Source of the DNA: [Mycobacterium] stephanolepidis | Lineage (GTDB): Bacteria; Actinomycetota; Actinomycetes; Mycobacteriales; Mycobacteriaceae | Reading direction: 5' to 3' | DNA: 64,000 nt | Assembly: GCF_002356335.1 (NCBI RefSeq) | Contig: NZ_AP018165.1 | Location: forward strand, 3,534,001-3,598,000 | Shown: positions 10,101-17,751 of the stretch, in pieces | Position numbering within the stretch: the first letter of the stretch is position 1 | Layout: each line of letters starts with the position of its first letter | Program-made: the position numbers and the translations under genes | The notes under the pieces: generated by a model | Database searches by the model: none | Told to the model about the DNA's origin: nothing | The model's input: only the letters and a program-made list of their open reading frames with translations

Positions 10101-10817
10101 CTCGCCGACGACCTTGCCGAGTTCGGTAAACGGCAGCGGAACAGAACGGCCCAGGTTCTTCACGGACAGTTCCAGTGCGTCGAGCTGGCCTCCGCTGGCG
10201 CCCGTGGTGATCTGCAGCCGGTCGAACGTCTCATCGAACTGGGATCCGAGGTCGTACAGCTCCTTGCCGAGTGTGACTACGCCCGCCGCTGCAGCGGCCA
10301 ACCCAGCACCGACCGCCGTGCCCAGCGCGGCGGCGGCAACCGAGGCTTTCCCGGCCATCCCTTCGAAGCTGAATCCAAGGGCATCGACATCGCCGGACGC
10401 CTTAGCGCTGTTGTGCCGTTTCAGCGAGTCGTCATACTCTGACTGCGCTGCGGTGGCTTCCTTGACCGCGCGGGCCTCGTCTCGGCGGGCCTTGTTCCGC
10501 GTTTCAGTTGCGGCGACGATCCGGTCGTTCGCGGCGCCCTTGCGCTGTAGCTCTTGGAGTTTGGCCTCGGCGGTCGCGAGCTTTCCGGTCGCATCGGCGG
10601 CCTTGTCTTTGACCTTGGTGACGTTGTCGTAGGCGCGTACTAATTGCGCCGTCGAGGTGCCGATGCCGTCGGCGAGGTTCTTTCCGAAGTCCTTGCCGAG
10701 CTTGGTTCCCAGGCCGCCCACCGCACGGTTCAGCGCCGTCTGCGACTTCGACTCGATACCGTCGAAGGACGGGATAACGGGGAGGGTGTAGTACCCGAAA
10801 TCCGAACCTGTTGCCAC
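7164..10817 (-). CDS. Tape measure protein with embedded NlpC/P60-like domain
   Basis: The longest gene of the prophage (1217 residues) encodes the tail tape measure protein, which sets tail length and helps DNA entry. The first 130 residues are coiled-coil-like, residues about 150-600 carry the Ala/Leu-rich helical pattern of the family with a membrane-active stretch near residues 155-185. Residues about 800-930 resemble a cell-wall peptidase of the NlpC/P60 or CHAP class: a Cys in NDCSG at residue 820 and a His in DGHMAM at residue 879. A glycine-rich region and a second charged coiled coil follow (about 940-1080). Its neighbours, chaperones upstream and Dit downstream, confirm the call. 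Confidence 0.95.
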   Translation of the reverse strand: MATGSDFGYYTLPVIPSFDGIESKSQTALNRAVGGLGTKLGKDFGKNLADGIGTSTAQLVRAYDNVTKVKDKAADATGKLATAEAKLQELQRKGAANDRIVAATETRNKARRDEARAVKEATAAQSEYDDSLKRHNSAKASGDVDALGFSFEGMAGKASVAAAALGTAVGAGLAAAAAGVVTLGKELYDLGSQFDETFDRLQITTGASGGQLDALELSVKNLGRSVPLPFTELGKVVGEVNRDLHLTGPELDSVAKTVANLGRLTGEAVDVRGLGKAFRSFGVEAKDQQSTLDSLFGAYQRTGIPVNELLATVTKAGPPLRALGLSFGQSAALVTSLEEAGLDADTMLKGGLTKSLAALAKGGKTGAEALQQTIAEIRRLNDTGDVAGAQNLANKFFGNKGGASFFDAIKSGALDLQSLQSALESTGASINDTAADTDDFEQKWEIFKNNTATALEPLASSLFTFVNDGLGSLTDWVQAHQPEIIGFFSAATQGVILFGETILRMSSDALDALSWLVGGLGNTVGFTLKAASAFASLTGDKAGAQRMHDMSESAFSWGEDMRGLADKLDGAANGLFNLRHRVQATGEEMATAARLTSALGDVTASLPDGKTIKISENTPEVQAKLAALGIQVHELPDKTVSVTANTAEGQKILEAWRKSIGNETAEVPVGADTTKAKQDIEAMVRGWAAQAPQLPVAVGPAGAPMPGSVSSFIPARATGGIFDVWDSGASFANGGTLPNRAVIQPAVPGSGLVQWAEPSTGGEAFIPLDGGKRSLDIWLETGRRLGAVQGFEVGGLRGPDVMAAQSFVGTAYSQANRNDCSGMVSRVINRAMGMPDGALMNTKNAEQWLTARGFRRGIGGPGTITVGWYDHGPNPNDGHMAMTLSDGTNAESGGSHGNFLVGPGAAGATSPQFDQHMYLPQLYGEGPGGMGGGGMLTGGGGGMGGGGYQAGPPGSTPGYGPGGETGYYQADPRKVRESEQRVQDSDQRVKEAEARLRELKADAKDSEKLSAQGALDKAKREAGDARADLEDAKRGKFTAAKEAKSAAGGKGGGDDVGELGKIFGGGLMETFGLDGSFLPNIEDLGIVKLAKAIMGIKYTPQGTGFAGGLLGGAGGAGGMGGAGGGFPGASFDGGGATSSLPFGMVPEVSSMLPSLSAGAGHAGSGMPPGVGNGPIDQSTHVTIQNPQGDERSIADRTRRVLLNTPRQMTHEPVGGGR

Positions 10818-10832
10818 GGTGTGGCATCCGCC

Positions 10833-11003
10833 TTACCTCAGGTGCAGCGCGTGCCGCACAATCCGCCGCAGCCAGGTCGGCCACGGCTCGACATACAGAG
10901 GTGTTTCGATTCGGGTGATGTATTGGAATTGGTTGTCCCACAAACGCAGGAGTGGGCGGCTTCGTAGTCGGCGCCACCGATACCCGGGGCGCCGCGGGTT
11001 CAC
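10833..11003 (-). CDS. Overlapping extension of tail assembly chaperone (frameshift product or small separate gene)
   Basis: A 56-residue reading frame overlaps the end of the tail assembly chaperone and is in its -1 frame, the arrangement of the classic G/G-T programmed frameshift. The overlap contains the stretch ATC GAA AAG just before the chaperone stop, a possible though not canonical slippery site. It could instead be translated by itself, since a GTG at 11003 makes a GTGA overlap. Residues about 14-30 read RPLLRLWDNQFQYITRIE, strikingly like the N-terminus of the hub-like protein at 4343-6061. Confidence 0.6.
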   Translation of the reverse strand: MNPRRPGYRWRRLRSRPLLRLWDNQFQYITRIETPLYVEPWPTWLRRIVRHALHLR

Positions 11004-11320
11004 AGCACGCACTCCTTTTCGATGACGCCCCGCACGTAGTCGAGGAATTCGTCGAAGGCGTCGCCGGTCGGGCACTTCTCGGCCAGCTTCTGCCAGGGCT
11101 TCTCGCCGCCAATCAGGGTCACGACAGCTTCGTAGTTGCGGCCTCGCGCGAAATCACGCAGAGCGCTCACGGGCCAACGTCCGCGGCGCTTCGGGATCGT
11201 GAATGTCAGTCCAGCCCATTTGAGCTCGACAGTTGCCTTGTCCAGGTCTGGTTCATCGGTGGTGCTGGCCGCGTCGTCTTCGGGTGTGGTGTTCGCCCCG
11301 CGCCGGTTGGTGTTAGCCAT
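11000..11320 (-). CDS. Tail assembly chaperone (second copy)
   Basis: A 106-residue protein immediately upstream of the tape measure, where the G-type tail assembly chaperone sits. After a disordered, Thr/Asp-rich N-terminus (1-30) it has a strand-WP-helix pattern (GLTFTIP near 39, then RWPVSALRDF). The preceding gene contains a related pattern (GHTIRVP, then VWPLHLVRQ), so the two may be paralogues. It starts 8 bases inside the upstream gene and is followed by the overlapping extension. Confidence 0.75.
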   Translation of the reverse strand: MANTNRRGANTTPEDDAASTTDEPDLDKATVELKWAGLTFTIPKRRGRWPVSALRDFARGRNYEAVVTLIGGEKPWQKLAEKCPTGDAFDEFLDYVRGVIEKECVL

Positions 11321-12125
11321 GGTTTTCAGCGGTTCCTAATTCCTGTCGCCGGTTCGCGATTGCCTGTTCCATAGCCGAGACCGCAGGCGCCGTGGGCGAC
11401 GACTGCGCGGCGTAAGCGGCCTCGCGCTCTCTCAAGGTAGCGACATGTTCGGCTTTCGCTTGCATAGCTTCTATTGCCTTTGCCAGCTCCTCAGGCTTGA
11501 GCGGGCGACCAGGATAGATTTCCCCTGTAAGAGCTTGATATACAGATGCGGTAACAAACATATGTTCCGTCCACTGCTCTTTGCCACCGTTCTGTGCGCG
11601 CACGATCGCCGACGTCGGTTGCAGTCGACGAACATAGGTCCAGATCTCGCGCAATGACAAAGTGCCCGTAAACCGTTCGGCATATCGCACACCCCAGAAA
11701 TGCCGAAGATCACTGGCTAGATCGTCCTCATGGTTCTCGAGGATGTTGACCAATGTCGGTATCCCACCGAACCATTGGTCCGGGGCGTCCGGCGTCTCGG
11801 GCAGCCGCGACACCCCGACGGCCTCGGCCATCGCGTCGGAAAGCTCGCGGTAGTCGTCGACCGTTACCTCGTCGCCGAACCCGCCTTCTTGACCGTTGAG
11901 CAGGTAGTCGACGAGCCGGATCGGGTTCTGGCGTACAAGGTGTAGCGGCCACACCTCCAGGTTCAGGGGAACCCGGATGGTGTGGCCGCGGAACATCACT
12001 TCGGCTTCGGTCGCGCCGAGCGCTTCCAGCCGTGCGGCATCAGACGTGGTCGCCGCCCTCGCCGTCAGCCTCGGTGTCGCTGTCGAGCGGCTCCTCGGTG
12101 TTGGGCATGTCGGCTTCGACGACAT
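11313..12125 (-). CDS. Tail assembly chaperone-like protein
   Basis: A protein of up to 270 residues between the major tail protein block and the second chaperone. From about residue 42 it has the pattern FRGHTIRVPLN then VWPLHLVRQ, typical of actinophage tail assembly chaperones, and the C-terminal 60 residues are helical and charged. The start is uncertain: ATG at 12125 overlaps the upstream gene by 86 bases with a weak ribosome site, while GTG at 11999 or ATG at 11996 would remove the overlap but cut into what looks like real protein. Confidence 0.7.
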   Translation of the reverse strand: MSSKPTCPTPRSRSTATPRLTARAATTSDAARLEALGATEAEVMFRGHTIRVPLNLEVWPLHLVRQNPIRLVDYLLNGQEGGFGDEVTVDDYRELSDAMAEAVGVSRLPETPDAPDQWFGGIPTLVNILENHEDDLASDLRHFWGVRYAERFTGTLSLREIWTYVRRLQPTSAIVRAQNGGKEQWTEHMFVTASVYQALTGEIYPGRPLKPEELAKAIEAMQAKAEHVATLREREAAYAAQSSPTAPAVSAMEQAIANRRQELGTAENHG

Positions 12126-12324
12126 TCACTGTCTGCGCGGTGTTGCCTCGGCCCCTGCGGCGCTTGGCCTTCGGCGGCTCGGCCGCCTCGGCCGACTCCG
12201 CGTCCGGGTCGTACACCTTGGCCTCTTGCTTCTCGATCAGCACCGCGGCCGACTTGTCGTCGACCGTGATGACCGATCCCTTGAGGAACTCGGGCTTGTT
12301 GACAAGCAATTCCACTGTCTTCAT
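12040..12324 (-). CDS. Small phage head-tail region protein (94 aa)
   Basis: A 94-residue protein just downstream of the major tail protein. Its N-terminal half (KTVELLVNK to EKQEAKVY) has the look of the short actinophage proteins that describe a small beta domain ending in an Ala/Glu-rich helix. The C-terminal 40 residues are basic then acidic and probably disordered. The start ATG is preceded by AGAAAGGG at good spacing. Its function is unknown. Confidence 0.7.
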   Translation of the reverse strand: MKTVELLVNKPEFLKGSVITVDDKSAAVLIEKQEAKVYDPDAESAEAAEPPKAKRRRGRGNTAQTVNVVEADMPNTEEPLDSDTEADGEGGDHV

Positions 12325-12338
12325 GTCCAGTGCCCTTT

Positions 12339-12881
12339 CTATGCGGCGCTCTGCTGCGCGGCGAACAGCCGGCGCGCCGAGTCCGGGAAGATCCGGCACT
12401 CGATCTCGCGCGGCGTCGCGTCGCCTTCGGCGTCCTTGATGTTCGGCACCCACAGCCGCGCGGGCCGCTTTGAGATCTCGCGACGGATCTCTCCCTTGGC
12501 GGTGCGCCGTTCGAACGCGATGTACTCGTTCAACGGATCCGGGACCACGATTTCCGATTCCGTCGAGCCCGGCAGGATGATCCGCTGCATCGCCTCGTTG
12601 TCTTCCAGCGCCGACACCTTGCGGGTCAGCTTGAAATCCTTCGACGCGACGATGATCGTGCCGTAACCCCAGGCCGTGATGTCCTTCTCGTCCCATTCGC
12701 GGGCGGTGTCGATACCCGCGTCGCCGACCAGCAGACCCAAGAAACCCCACTTGCCGGCGGTCGTCACGAACGGATCGGTGATCGTCGCCGGCAGGTCCGC
12801 GGCTGTCGGAGGCGCCGAACCCATCCACAACAGGACATCAGCCTCGGTATAAATCTTCACATTGTCGGGATTGCCAGCCAT
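12339..12881 (-). CDS. Major tail protein
   Basis: A 180-residue protein in the major tail subunit position, between the tail terminator and the assembly chaperones. It has mixed beta-rich composition with conserved-looking segments such as KWGFLGLLVGDAG near residue 45 and AWGYGTI near residue 72, resembling tube proteins of mycobacterial siphophages. It lacks an Ig-like C-terminal domain. The call rests on size, order and composition. Confidence 0.8.
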   Translation of the reverse strand: MAGNPDNVKIYTEADVLLWMGSAPPTAADLPATITDPFVTTAGKWGFLGLLVGDAGIDTAREWDEKDITAWGYGTIIVASKDFKLTRKVSALEDNEAMQRIILPGSTESEIVVPDPLNEYIAFERRTAKGEIRREISKRPARLWVPNIKDAEGDATPREIECRIFPDSARRLFAAQQSAA

Positions 12882-12901
12882 TGGTGCTGTCTCCTTGTCT
12901 G

Positions 12902-13324
12902 TCAGACGGTTTCGATGGTGAGCACCGCCGCTGCGACGGTGAACGACGCCATGTCGGCGCCGGTGTCGGTGTCCCGCGCGGTGACGAACACGCTTCCGCC
13001 GGTGCGGAAGATGTGCGCGATCCCGGGCGGGCAGTTGTCGTGCAGGTAGCCATGCACGCGGCGCGCGACACGATCGGCCAGATCAGAGCCCCGTGCGCGC
13101 ACGGTGATCCGGATCGTCGGGTCACGTTTGATGGGCCAGTGTTCAGGGCCGCCGTCGTCGTACACGGTGACCAGTGGCGGGCCGGTCCGCACACTCCAGT
13201 CCAGTGGCACTTCCTCGACCGTTACCCGGCACGCGTCCCCGAACAGTCCCACGTTCGGGGGCAGCGCCAGGAACGTCTCCAGCGCATCGGCGAATGCGCC
13301 GCGGGCGTCTGCGTGTTCTCTCAT
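12902..13324 (-). CDS. Tail terminator-like protein
   Basis: A 140-residue protein directly upstream of the major tail protein gene. This is the slot of the tail terminator, the ring that caps the finished tail tube. It has an alternating alpha/beta pattern (helix 8-22, strands near 30-60 and 66-76, helix 80-95). The start ATG at 13324 overlaps the upstream stop as ATGA. Longer readings starting upstream run into the neighbouring gene's frame and were rejected. Confidence 0.7.
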   Translation of the reverse strand: MREHADARGAFADALETFLALPPNVGLFGDACRVTVEEVPLDWSVRTGPPLVTVYDDGGPEHWPIKRDPTIRITVRARGSDLADRVARRVHGYLHDNCPPGIAHIFRTGGSVFVTARDTDTGADMASFTVAAAVLTIETV

Positions 13325-13563
13325 CGCAACCTCAGCCCCAACCGGCCGAACGCTTTCGACGCCGACCCGTTCTTCGCCTGGTCTTCCTTGGATCCGACGA
13401 TGCCGCGGACCTGCCGGTCGGTGATGTACTCCTCGACGGTCGCGCCAGCATCGGCGGCTGCCGCGTTCGCGACGGCGTCGAGAGCCTTGCCGAGTCCCTT
13501 GTCGTTCTTCGCGATATACGCGATGGTCTTCTTGTTCAGCCGGAACTTGCCTTGCCTGGCCAT
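13321..13563 (-). CDS. Head-tail connector protein, HK97 gp10-like position (80 aa)
   Basis: A small basic protein (80 residues) between the stopper and the terminator. The sequence is Lys/Arg-rich at both ends with an Ala-rich helix in the middle (ALDAVANAAAAD) and a conserved-looking GIVGSKEDQAKNG near residue 55. Start ATG at 13563 overlaps the upstream stop by one base (TGATG). The family is common in mycobacteriophage connector operons. The precise role is inferred from order. Confidence 0.7.
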   Translation of the reverse strand: MARQGKFRLNKKTIAYIAKNDKGLGKALDAVANAAAADAGATVEEYITDRQVRGIVGSKEDQAKNGSASKAFGRLGLRLR

Positions 13564-14249
13564 CAGCTGATCCCTCCTGTCGCCGACTGCGCCAGCACCA
13601 CAAGCTGATTGCGGTCGGCCCACTGGGAAAGCTGCTCGCCAACCAGCGCGCGGCATTCACGGCCGCGCACGATCAGCCAGTCTCGGTCCCGGATCTGCGT
13701 GTCGAGGTCGAGCACGACGGTGAATGCGGCGGCGACGACTTCACCGGTGGCGCCGAACCGCTGCCGTTGGTTACCGGCGGTCACCGCACGGGCGATCACC
13801 GTGACCGGCTCCCCGTCAGGGGCTACCGCGCCGCGGTCACTGCGCCCGCCCGCCGCGATGATGGTGACCTGCTCGCCGAGGCTGACGTCTTCACAGAACG
13901 TGCCCTCGGCGCGCACATGATCGGGCTTGCCGTCCAGGTCAACCCGGCGCACACCGGGCCCTTGCATTTCGAACAGGCGCGCCCCGAACTCGACAGCGTC
14001 ACGCGCCGTCAGGGTTTCGGTGTCAGCGTCCACGATCAGGTGACCGACCGCCTTGACGACCGCGACCTGCGTGCCCGCGACGTCCTCGAATGCCGGGTGC
14101 TCTGCCCAGCTGCACTGCGCCTTCGGGATCCGGCGCTCGGTGTATGTGGGCCGTCCCCAGGCGTCGACGACCGGGGCGTCAGCGTCGATCACCGGGTCAC
14201 GCTTCACGAGCGTCACCGTGTCGGGGCCGAGATCGAACATGCTCACCAT
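13563..14249 (-). CDS. Head-tail stopper / head closure protein
   Basis: A 228-residue connector protein that follows the head-tail adaptor. The N-terminal half is beta-rich, and the last third (FTVVLDLD to IVRGRECRAL) has the strand pattern of head closure proteins that seal the portal channel. It overlaps the upstream gene by 7 bases. An in-frame ATG at 14240 would remove the overlap and is an alternative start. Confidence 0.7.
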   Translation of the reverse strand: MVSMFDLGPDTVTLVKRDPVIDADAPVVDAWGRPTYTERRIPKAQCSWAEHPAFEDVAGTQVAVVKAVGHLIVDADTETLTARDAVEFGARLFEMQGPGVRRVDLDGKPDHVRAEGTFCEDVSLGEQVTIIAAGGRSDRGAVAPDGEPVTVIARAVTAGNQRQRFGATGEVVAAAFTVVLDLDTQIRDRDWLIVRGRECRALVGEQLSQWADRNQLVVLAQSATGGIS

Positions 14250-14638
14250 GGCTCGGCCTGCGCGTATCCGGTGAACTCGGCCTGCGGTGCCGCGGTGAGC
14301 GAGAGTCCCAGCATCTGTAGGTGACGCTCGGTGAAGTCCAGCATTTCAGCGGCTTGCGCCAACTTGACCGTGGTGGTGCGGTCATCGGTGGTGCGGGTCA
14401 GTTCCAGCACCCGAGAATCGGTGACGCCCTCGGGCCCGAACATGGCCTTGACGACGTCGTAGGTGACGAGCTTGGCACGCTCATCGGTCGCCGGCAGGTC
14501 GGGCAGCCGCGACGGATCACGGATCCATGCGGCGGCTGCCCGAACCAAGATCTCGGCGAGCGCCCGTTCCGTCACCGACAGAGGGCGGAACATGCCCTCG
14601 AACTCGGTGACGGACAAGAAGGGCGTTACATCTGCCAC
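14243..14638 (-). CDS. Head-tail adaptor
   Basis: A 131-residue, largely helical protein in the adaptor position right after the capsid-associated genes. The helical bundle (ALAEILVRAAAAWIRD, VTYDVVKAMFG, AEMLDFTERHL) matches the general pattern of Gp19/Gp15-type adaptors that bind the portal ring. Confidence 0.75.
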   Translation of the reverse strand: MADVTPFLSVTEFEGMFRPLSVTERALAEILVRAAAAWIRDPSRLPDLPATDERAKLVTYDVVKAMFGPEGVTDSRVLELTRTTDDRTTTVKLAQAAEMLDFTERHLQMLGLSLTAAPQAEFTGYAQAEPW

Positions 14639-14644
14639 GGCCAG

Positions 14645-15067
14645 TTACCTTGTCGCTGCCTTGATCTGGGCCTTGCTCATCTTCGCGGCCTGATCGGCGG
14701 GAATACCGCGGGCGACGGCGTACTCGCGCCACACCTCGGTAGAGTTCGCCGACTTCGGCCGCTCGATGTCCTCGGCTGGCGTGAGCACGTACCCATCGAG
14801 CGCGACGTCCGTAGCGCCGTCGACGACTGCGGGTGCGTCCGCATCTCCATCGTCGACCTGTACCGCTGCAGCCTCGGCGGCTGCTGCGGCGTCGGCCTGT
14901 GCCTGTTCGTACGACTCCCGATCGACGATGGCGCCCGCCGCGGTGAGGCGGCGGACGTCGTCGTCATCGAGATCAGAGAGCACCGCGCCGCGCTTAAGCT
15001 CGCGCCACACCCCCTTGCCGTCCAGACGGTGCAGGAAATCCGCTGTCAGAACGTATTCGGCTGTCAC
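14645..15067 (-). CDS. Capsid-adjacent protein with Rho N-terminal-like C-terminus
   Basis: A 140-residue protein directly after the capsid gene. The start is GTG at 15067, which forms a GTGA overlap with the capsid stop. The centre is Ala- and Asp-rich and probably disordered. The last 30 residues (EVWREYAVARGIPAD to KAQIKAAT) look like a short SAP/Rho-N type helix pair, which in actinophages often follows the capsid gene. The function is not known. Confidence 0.7.
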   Translation of the reverse strand: MTAEYVLTADFLHRLDGKGVWRELKRGAVLSDLDDDDVRRLTAAGAIVDRESYEQAQADAAAAAEAAAVQVDDGDADAPAVVDGATDVALDGYVLTPAEDIERPKSANSTEVWREYAVARGIPADQAAKMSKAQIKAATR

Positions 15068-16008
15068 GGGGTCACCAGCCCGGTAAGCCAGATACCCGCC
15101 TTCGGCTGATCCAGCGCGTAGGCAGTCTTGCGGGTGGCATCGCAGCGGAACGACTCGGTCGGTCCACCGTTGGGACCGTTGCCCTCCGGGTACAGACCCG
15201 TCACCTCGAACGAGCGGGTATCCGAGTAGAACCCGGTCACACCGCGCTGGCCGACCCAGATCCGGTCCGTCGGGAACGACCTGGCACCGATCGGATCCAG
15301 GTTGAAGATCTTGCCGGGCAGCTTGCCGGTGTACTGGATGTTCTCGTTGGCGATGTTGCCCTGATAGACCTTGAGGAACTTCTCGTTGTCCATCAGCACG
15401 GGCAGGATTGCCGGGTTCAGCACGACGGTGTCGGGCTCGAATCCGAACCATTCCTCAGCGCTTCCGCCTTCGGCCAGAGATGGCGCCGCAGTGGTGACCT
15501 TCTCGATCGCGCGCGCGATGTCGATACGCGGGTTGCCGTTGGCGGTATCCCACGCTGCCGATGCGGCCAAGGTAGGAACGACGCTGGAAGCCAGCAGATT
15601 CCGGAACACGCGATCGTCAGAGCGCTTGAACGTGTTGACCAGGGCCGCGATCTGCCGGTTCACCTCGTCGACATCGTTCTCGTCACGCATTTCGCGCGAC
15701 ACCCGCACGCCGATGCCCTTCTTGCTCGCCACCGCGAACAGTGCGGAGCCCTTGCGTCCGGCCGCGACCGGGATCTCGCCGAACTCGGCGACATCCTCGG
15801 GGTCACCGTCGAGGAAGATCGGGTCACCGGCGCGGTAGCCGACGATGCCGTTCTTGTTCGCGCCGCCGTTACGGAACAACGTCTGCGTGATGAAGACGTT
15901 GGTCAACAGTTCCTTGATCTTCGTCGGAATGAACAGCGGATTGCCGACCATGTCCGAAACAGTGATCTTGGATCCGTCGCTGATACTGACGATGGATGTT
16001 GTAGGCAT
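15064..16008 (-). CDS. Major capsid protein (HK97 fold)
   Basis: The main shell protein, 314 residues. It follows the protease-scaffold and decoration genes and precedes the connector genes, as expected. Sequence features agree with an HK97-type capsid without a long N-terminal delta domain: an N-terminal arm, the long helix region around residues 115-140 (NRQIAALVNTFKRSDDRVFRNLL), and a P-domain/A-domain pattern ending in strands with VTGFYSDTR. The scaffold is supplied by the separate protease fusion. Confidence 0.9.
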   Translation of the reverse strand: MPTTSIVSISDGSKITVSDMVGNPLFIPTKIKELLTNVFITQTLFRNGGANKNGIVGYRAGDPIFLDGDPEDVAEFGEIPVAAGRKGSALFAVASKKGIGVRVSREMRDENDVDEVNRQIAALVNTFKRSDDRVFRNLLASSVVPTLAASAAWDTANGNPRIDIARAIEKVTTAAPSLAEGGSAEEWFGFEPDTVVLNPAILPVLMDNEKFLKVYQGNIANENIQYTGKLPGKIFNLDPIGARSFPTDRIWVGQRGVTGFYSDTRSFEVTGLYPEGNGPNGGPTESFRCDATRKTAYALDQPKAGIWLTGLVTP

Positions 16009-16040
16009 TGTTTCTGTCTCCCTTGCTATTTCAGTCCGGC

Positions 16041-16493
16041 TCAGATGGTCCGGAAGAGGCCGACGGCCTTGGTCGCTACGACAACGCCACCCGGTTCGGT
16101 GCAGCGCCCAACGATGGTGCGTGCGTCGGGGGTGGCACCGGCCGGCGTCACGGTGCCGTTCGCCGCAGCGACGAGCAGCTCACCGAACGCCGTGTCCGCT
16201 GCGTAGGTAACCGGCACTTCGATCGCGCCGTACGCGCACGCCACCTTGGTCGGCGGCACGACCGTGTTCAGCACCGACCGCCCGTCGCTGCCAGTCGTCG
16301 GCGCCAGCACCAGATCCTCGGGCGCGATCGCGTCCGTGAGCGCGACACCGACGACCTTGAACGAACCCGCCGCCGCAGGCTGGATACGGCCACCGGCCAC
16401 GCCTTCGACGAGCTGGCCGCCCTTGATCGAAACGCCAGCCTTCGGGGTGTATGTCCGCGGTCCCGTCTTGGTGACCTGAGAAATTCCGGGCAT
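16041..16493 (-). CDS. Capsid decoration protein
   Basis: A 150-residue beta-rich, Gly/Ala/Val-rich protein between protease and capsid, the usual place for a decoration (head stabilisation) protein. The start ATG at 16493 has GGAG at about 8 bases upstream. An upstream alternative start at 16583 would lie inside the protease gene in a basic, shadow-like frame and was rejected. Confidence 0.75.
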   Translation of the reverse strand: MPGISQVTKTGPRTYTPKAGVSIKGGQLVEGVAGGRIQPAAAGSFKVVGVALTDAIAPEDLVLAPTTGSDGRSVLNTVVPPTKVACAYGAIEVPVTYAADTAFGELLVAAANGTVTPAGATPDARTIVGRCTEPGGVVVATKAVGLFRTI

Positions 16494-16494
16494 G

Positions 16495-17751
16495 TCAGAA
16501 ACTCCAATCCTTGTATCGGGGGTCGTTGCGAACTTCTTCCTCGGCCGTGGCAGCCGACGCCTGCGCCTCGGTGCCGTGACCAACTTCGGTCAACGGCACC
16601 GCGGTCTCTGCCGGAATCGAATCCAGCAGTGCCGTAGTGCCTTCCGAGTCGGCCTTCATCAGCGTCAGGAAGTGTTCACGCCGCGGCGCAGTGATCTTGC
16701 CCGCACCAATCGCCGCGTCGACAACCTTCGCGTGTGCCTCAGCGATCTGCGTTTCCCGAGCCTTCGCGCCGGCAGCGGCATCGGTCTGCAGCTTGGTCAC
16801 CTGGGCGGGGTCCATCAGGACGAGACCCGCCTTCGCCACTGCCTCTGCGAGTTCCTTACCTGTGCTGACCGACTGCTCGTCAGGTGCGGTGTCGGTGTCC
16901 GTGTCGTCGTCGGTCTCGCTGGACTCCTGCTCGGTACCTGCCAGCTTGTCGAGCGCGGCAAGCACGTCTTCGTCGGTGGCGTCCGGTTCTAGACCGAGCC
17001 GCTTGGCGACGTCCTCCTTGATGTCAGGCACGGGGCCCTCCTTCGCGTTGTTACTCACCGAGGCGGATACCTCGGTGTTGTCGGCCCGCGCCAGCGGCGC
17101 GGGAGCGGCCGGACGGCCGGAGTACTTGAACTTGTAGGACGAGCAGGCCAGCGCCGAGGCGACTGCCTTCTCGGTGTCAGAACGCACCCCGGAGTCATCG
17201 ATACGACTCGCGAGACCAGCGGCGACCATTTCCTCAGCGGTGTACCAGGTTTCGTCGGACATCGCCTGCGCCCAGCCCTCAACCGTCCCGCCAGCGCGGT
17301 CGGCGTACAGCTTCGCGTAACTGGTCGACAGCTTCTCCAGATGATCGGCGACGCTACGTAGATCCTTCGCGGTGCCGTACTGGCCGGATCGTGCGTCATG
17401 CACCATCGCCTGCCCGTACTTCGACACCACCACTTCGTCACTGGCCACCGCGATCACGCTGGCGGCCGACGCTGCCAGGCCATCGATGTAGGTGATCGTC
17501 TTGCCCGGGTGGCGCATGATGGCATTCGCGATGTTGATGCCGTCGAACGCGTTACCGCCCGGCGAATTCACCCGCACGGTCAGTTCGGTTTCCGGATCAA
17601 GCGCGGAGATCCCGACGACCAGCGCTTCGGCGTTGACACCGAACCATGAGTCGATTTCGTCGTAAATGTGCAGCGTGGCAGTCGGCTTCTCCTCGGCCGA
17701 TGCGGCTTTCGCGACTGTGAACGTGTACCACTCACGGTTTTCACGGGCCAT
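16495..17751 (-). CDS. ClpP-type prohead protease fused to scaffold
   Basis: A 418-residue two-part protein. Residues about 20-200 are a ClpP/S14-type serine protease: the nucleophile Ser is probably S95 in GLAASAAS, the catalytic His H118 in MVHDA, preceded by VNSPGG. Residues about 235-400 are acidic and helical (Asp/Glu/Thr-rich linker, then coiled-coil-like helices), the pattern of an internal scaffold that is cleaved away during maturation. It overlaps the portal stop by one base. Confidence 0.9.
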   Translation of the reverse strand: MARENREWYTFTVAKAASAEEKPTATLHIYDEIDSWFGVNAEALVVGISALDPETELTVRVNSPGGNAFDGINIANAIMRHPGKTITYIDGLAASAASVIAVASDEVVVSKYGQAMVHDARSGQYGTAKDLRSVADHLEKLSTSYAKLYADRAGGTVEGWAQAMSDETWYTAEEMVAAGLASRIDDSGVRSDTEKAVASALACSSYKFKYSGRPAAPAPLARADNTEVSASVSNNAKEGPVPDIKEDVAKRLGLEPDATDEDVLAALDKLAGTEQESSETDDDTDTDTAPDEQSVSTGKELAEAVAKAGLVLMDPAQVTKLQTDAAAGAKARETQIAEAHAKVVDAAIGAGKITAPRREHFLTLMKADSEGTTALLDSIPAETAVPLTEVGHGTEAQASAATAEEEVRNDPRYKDWSF

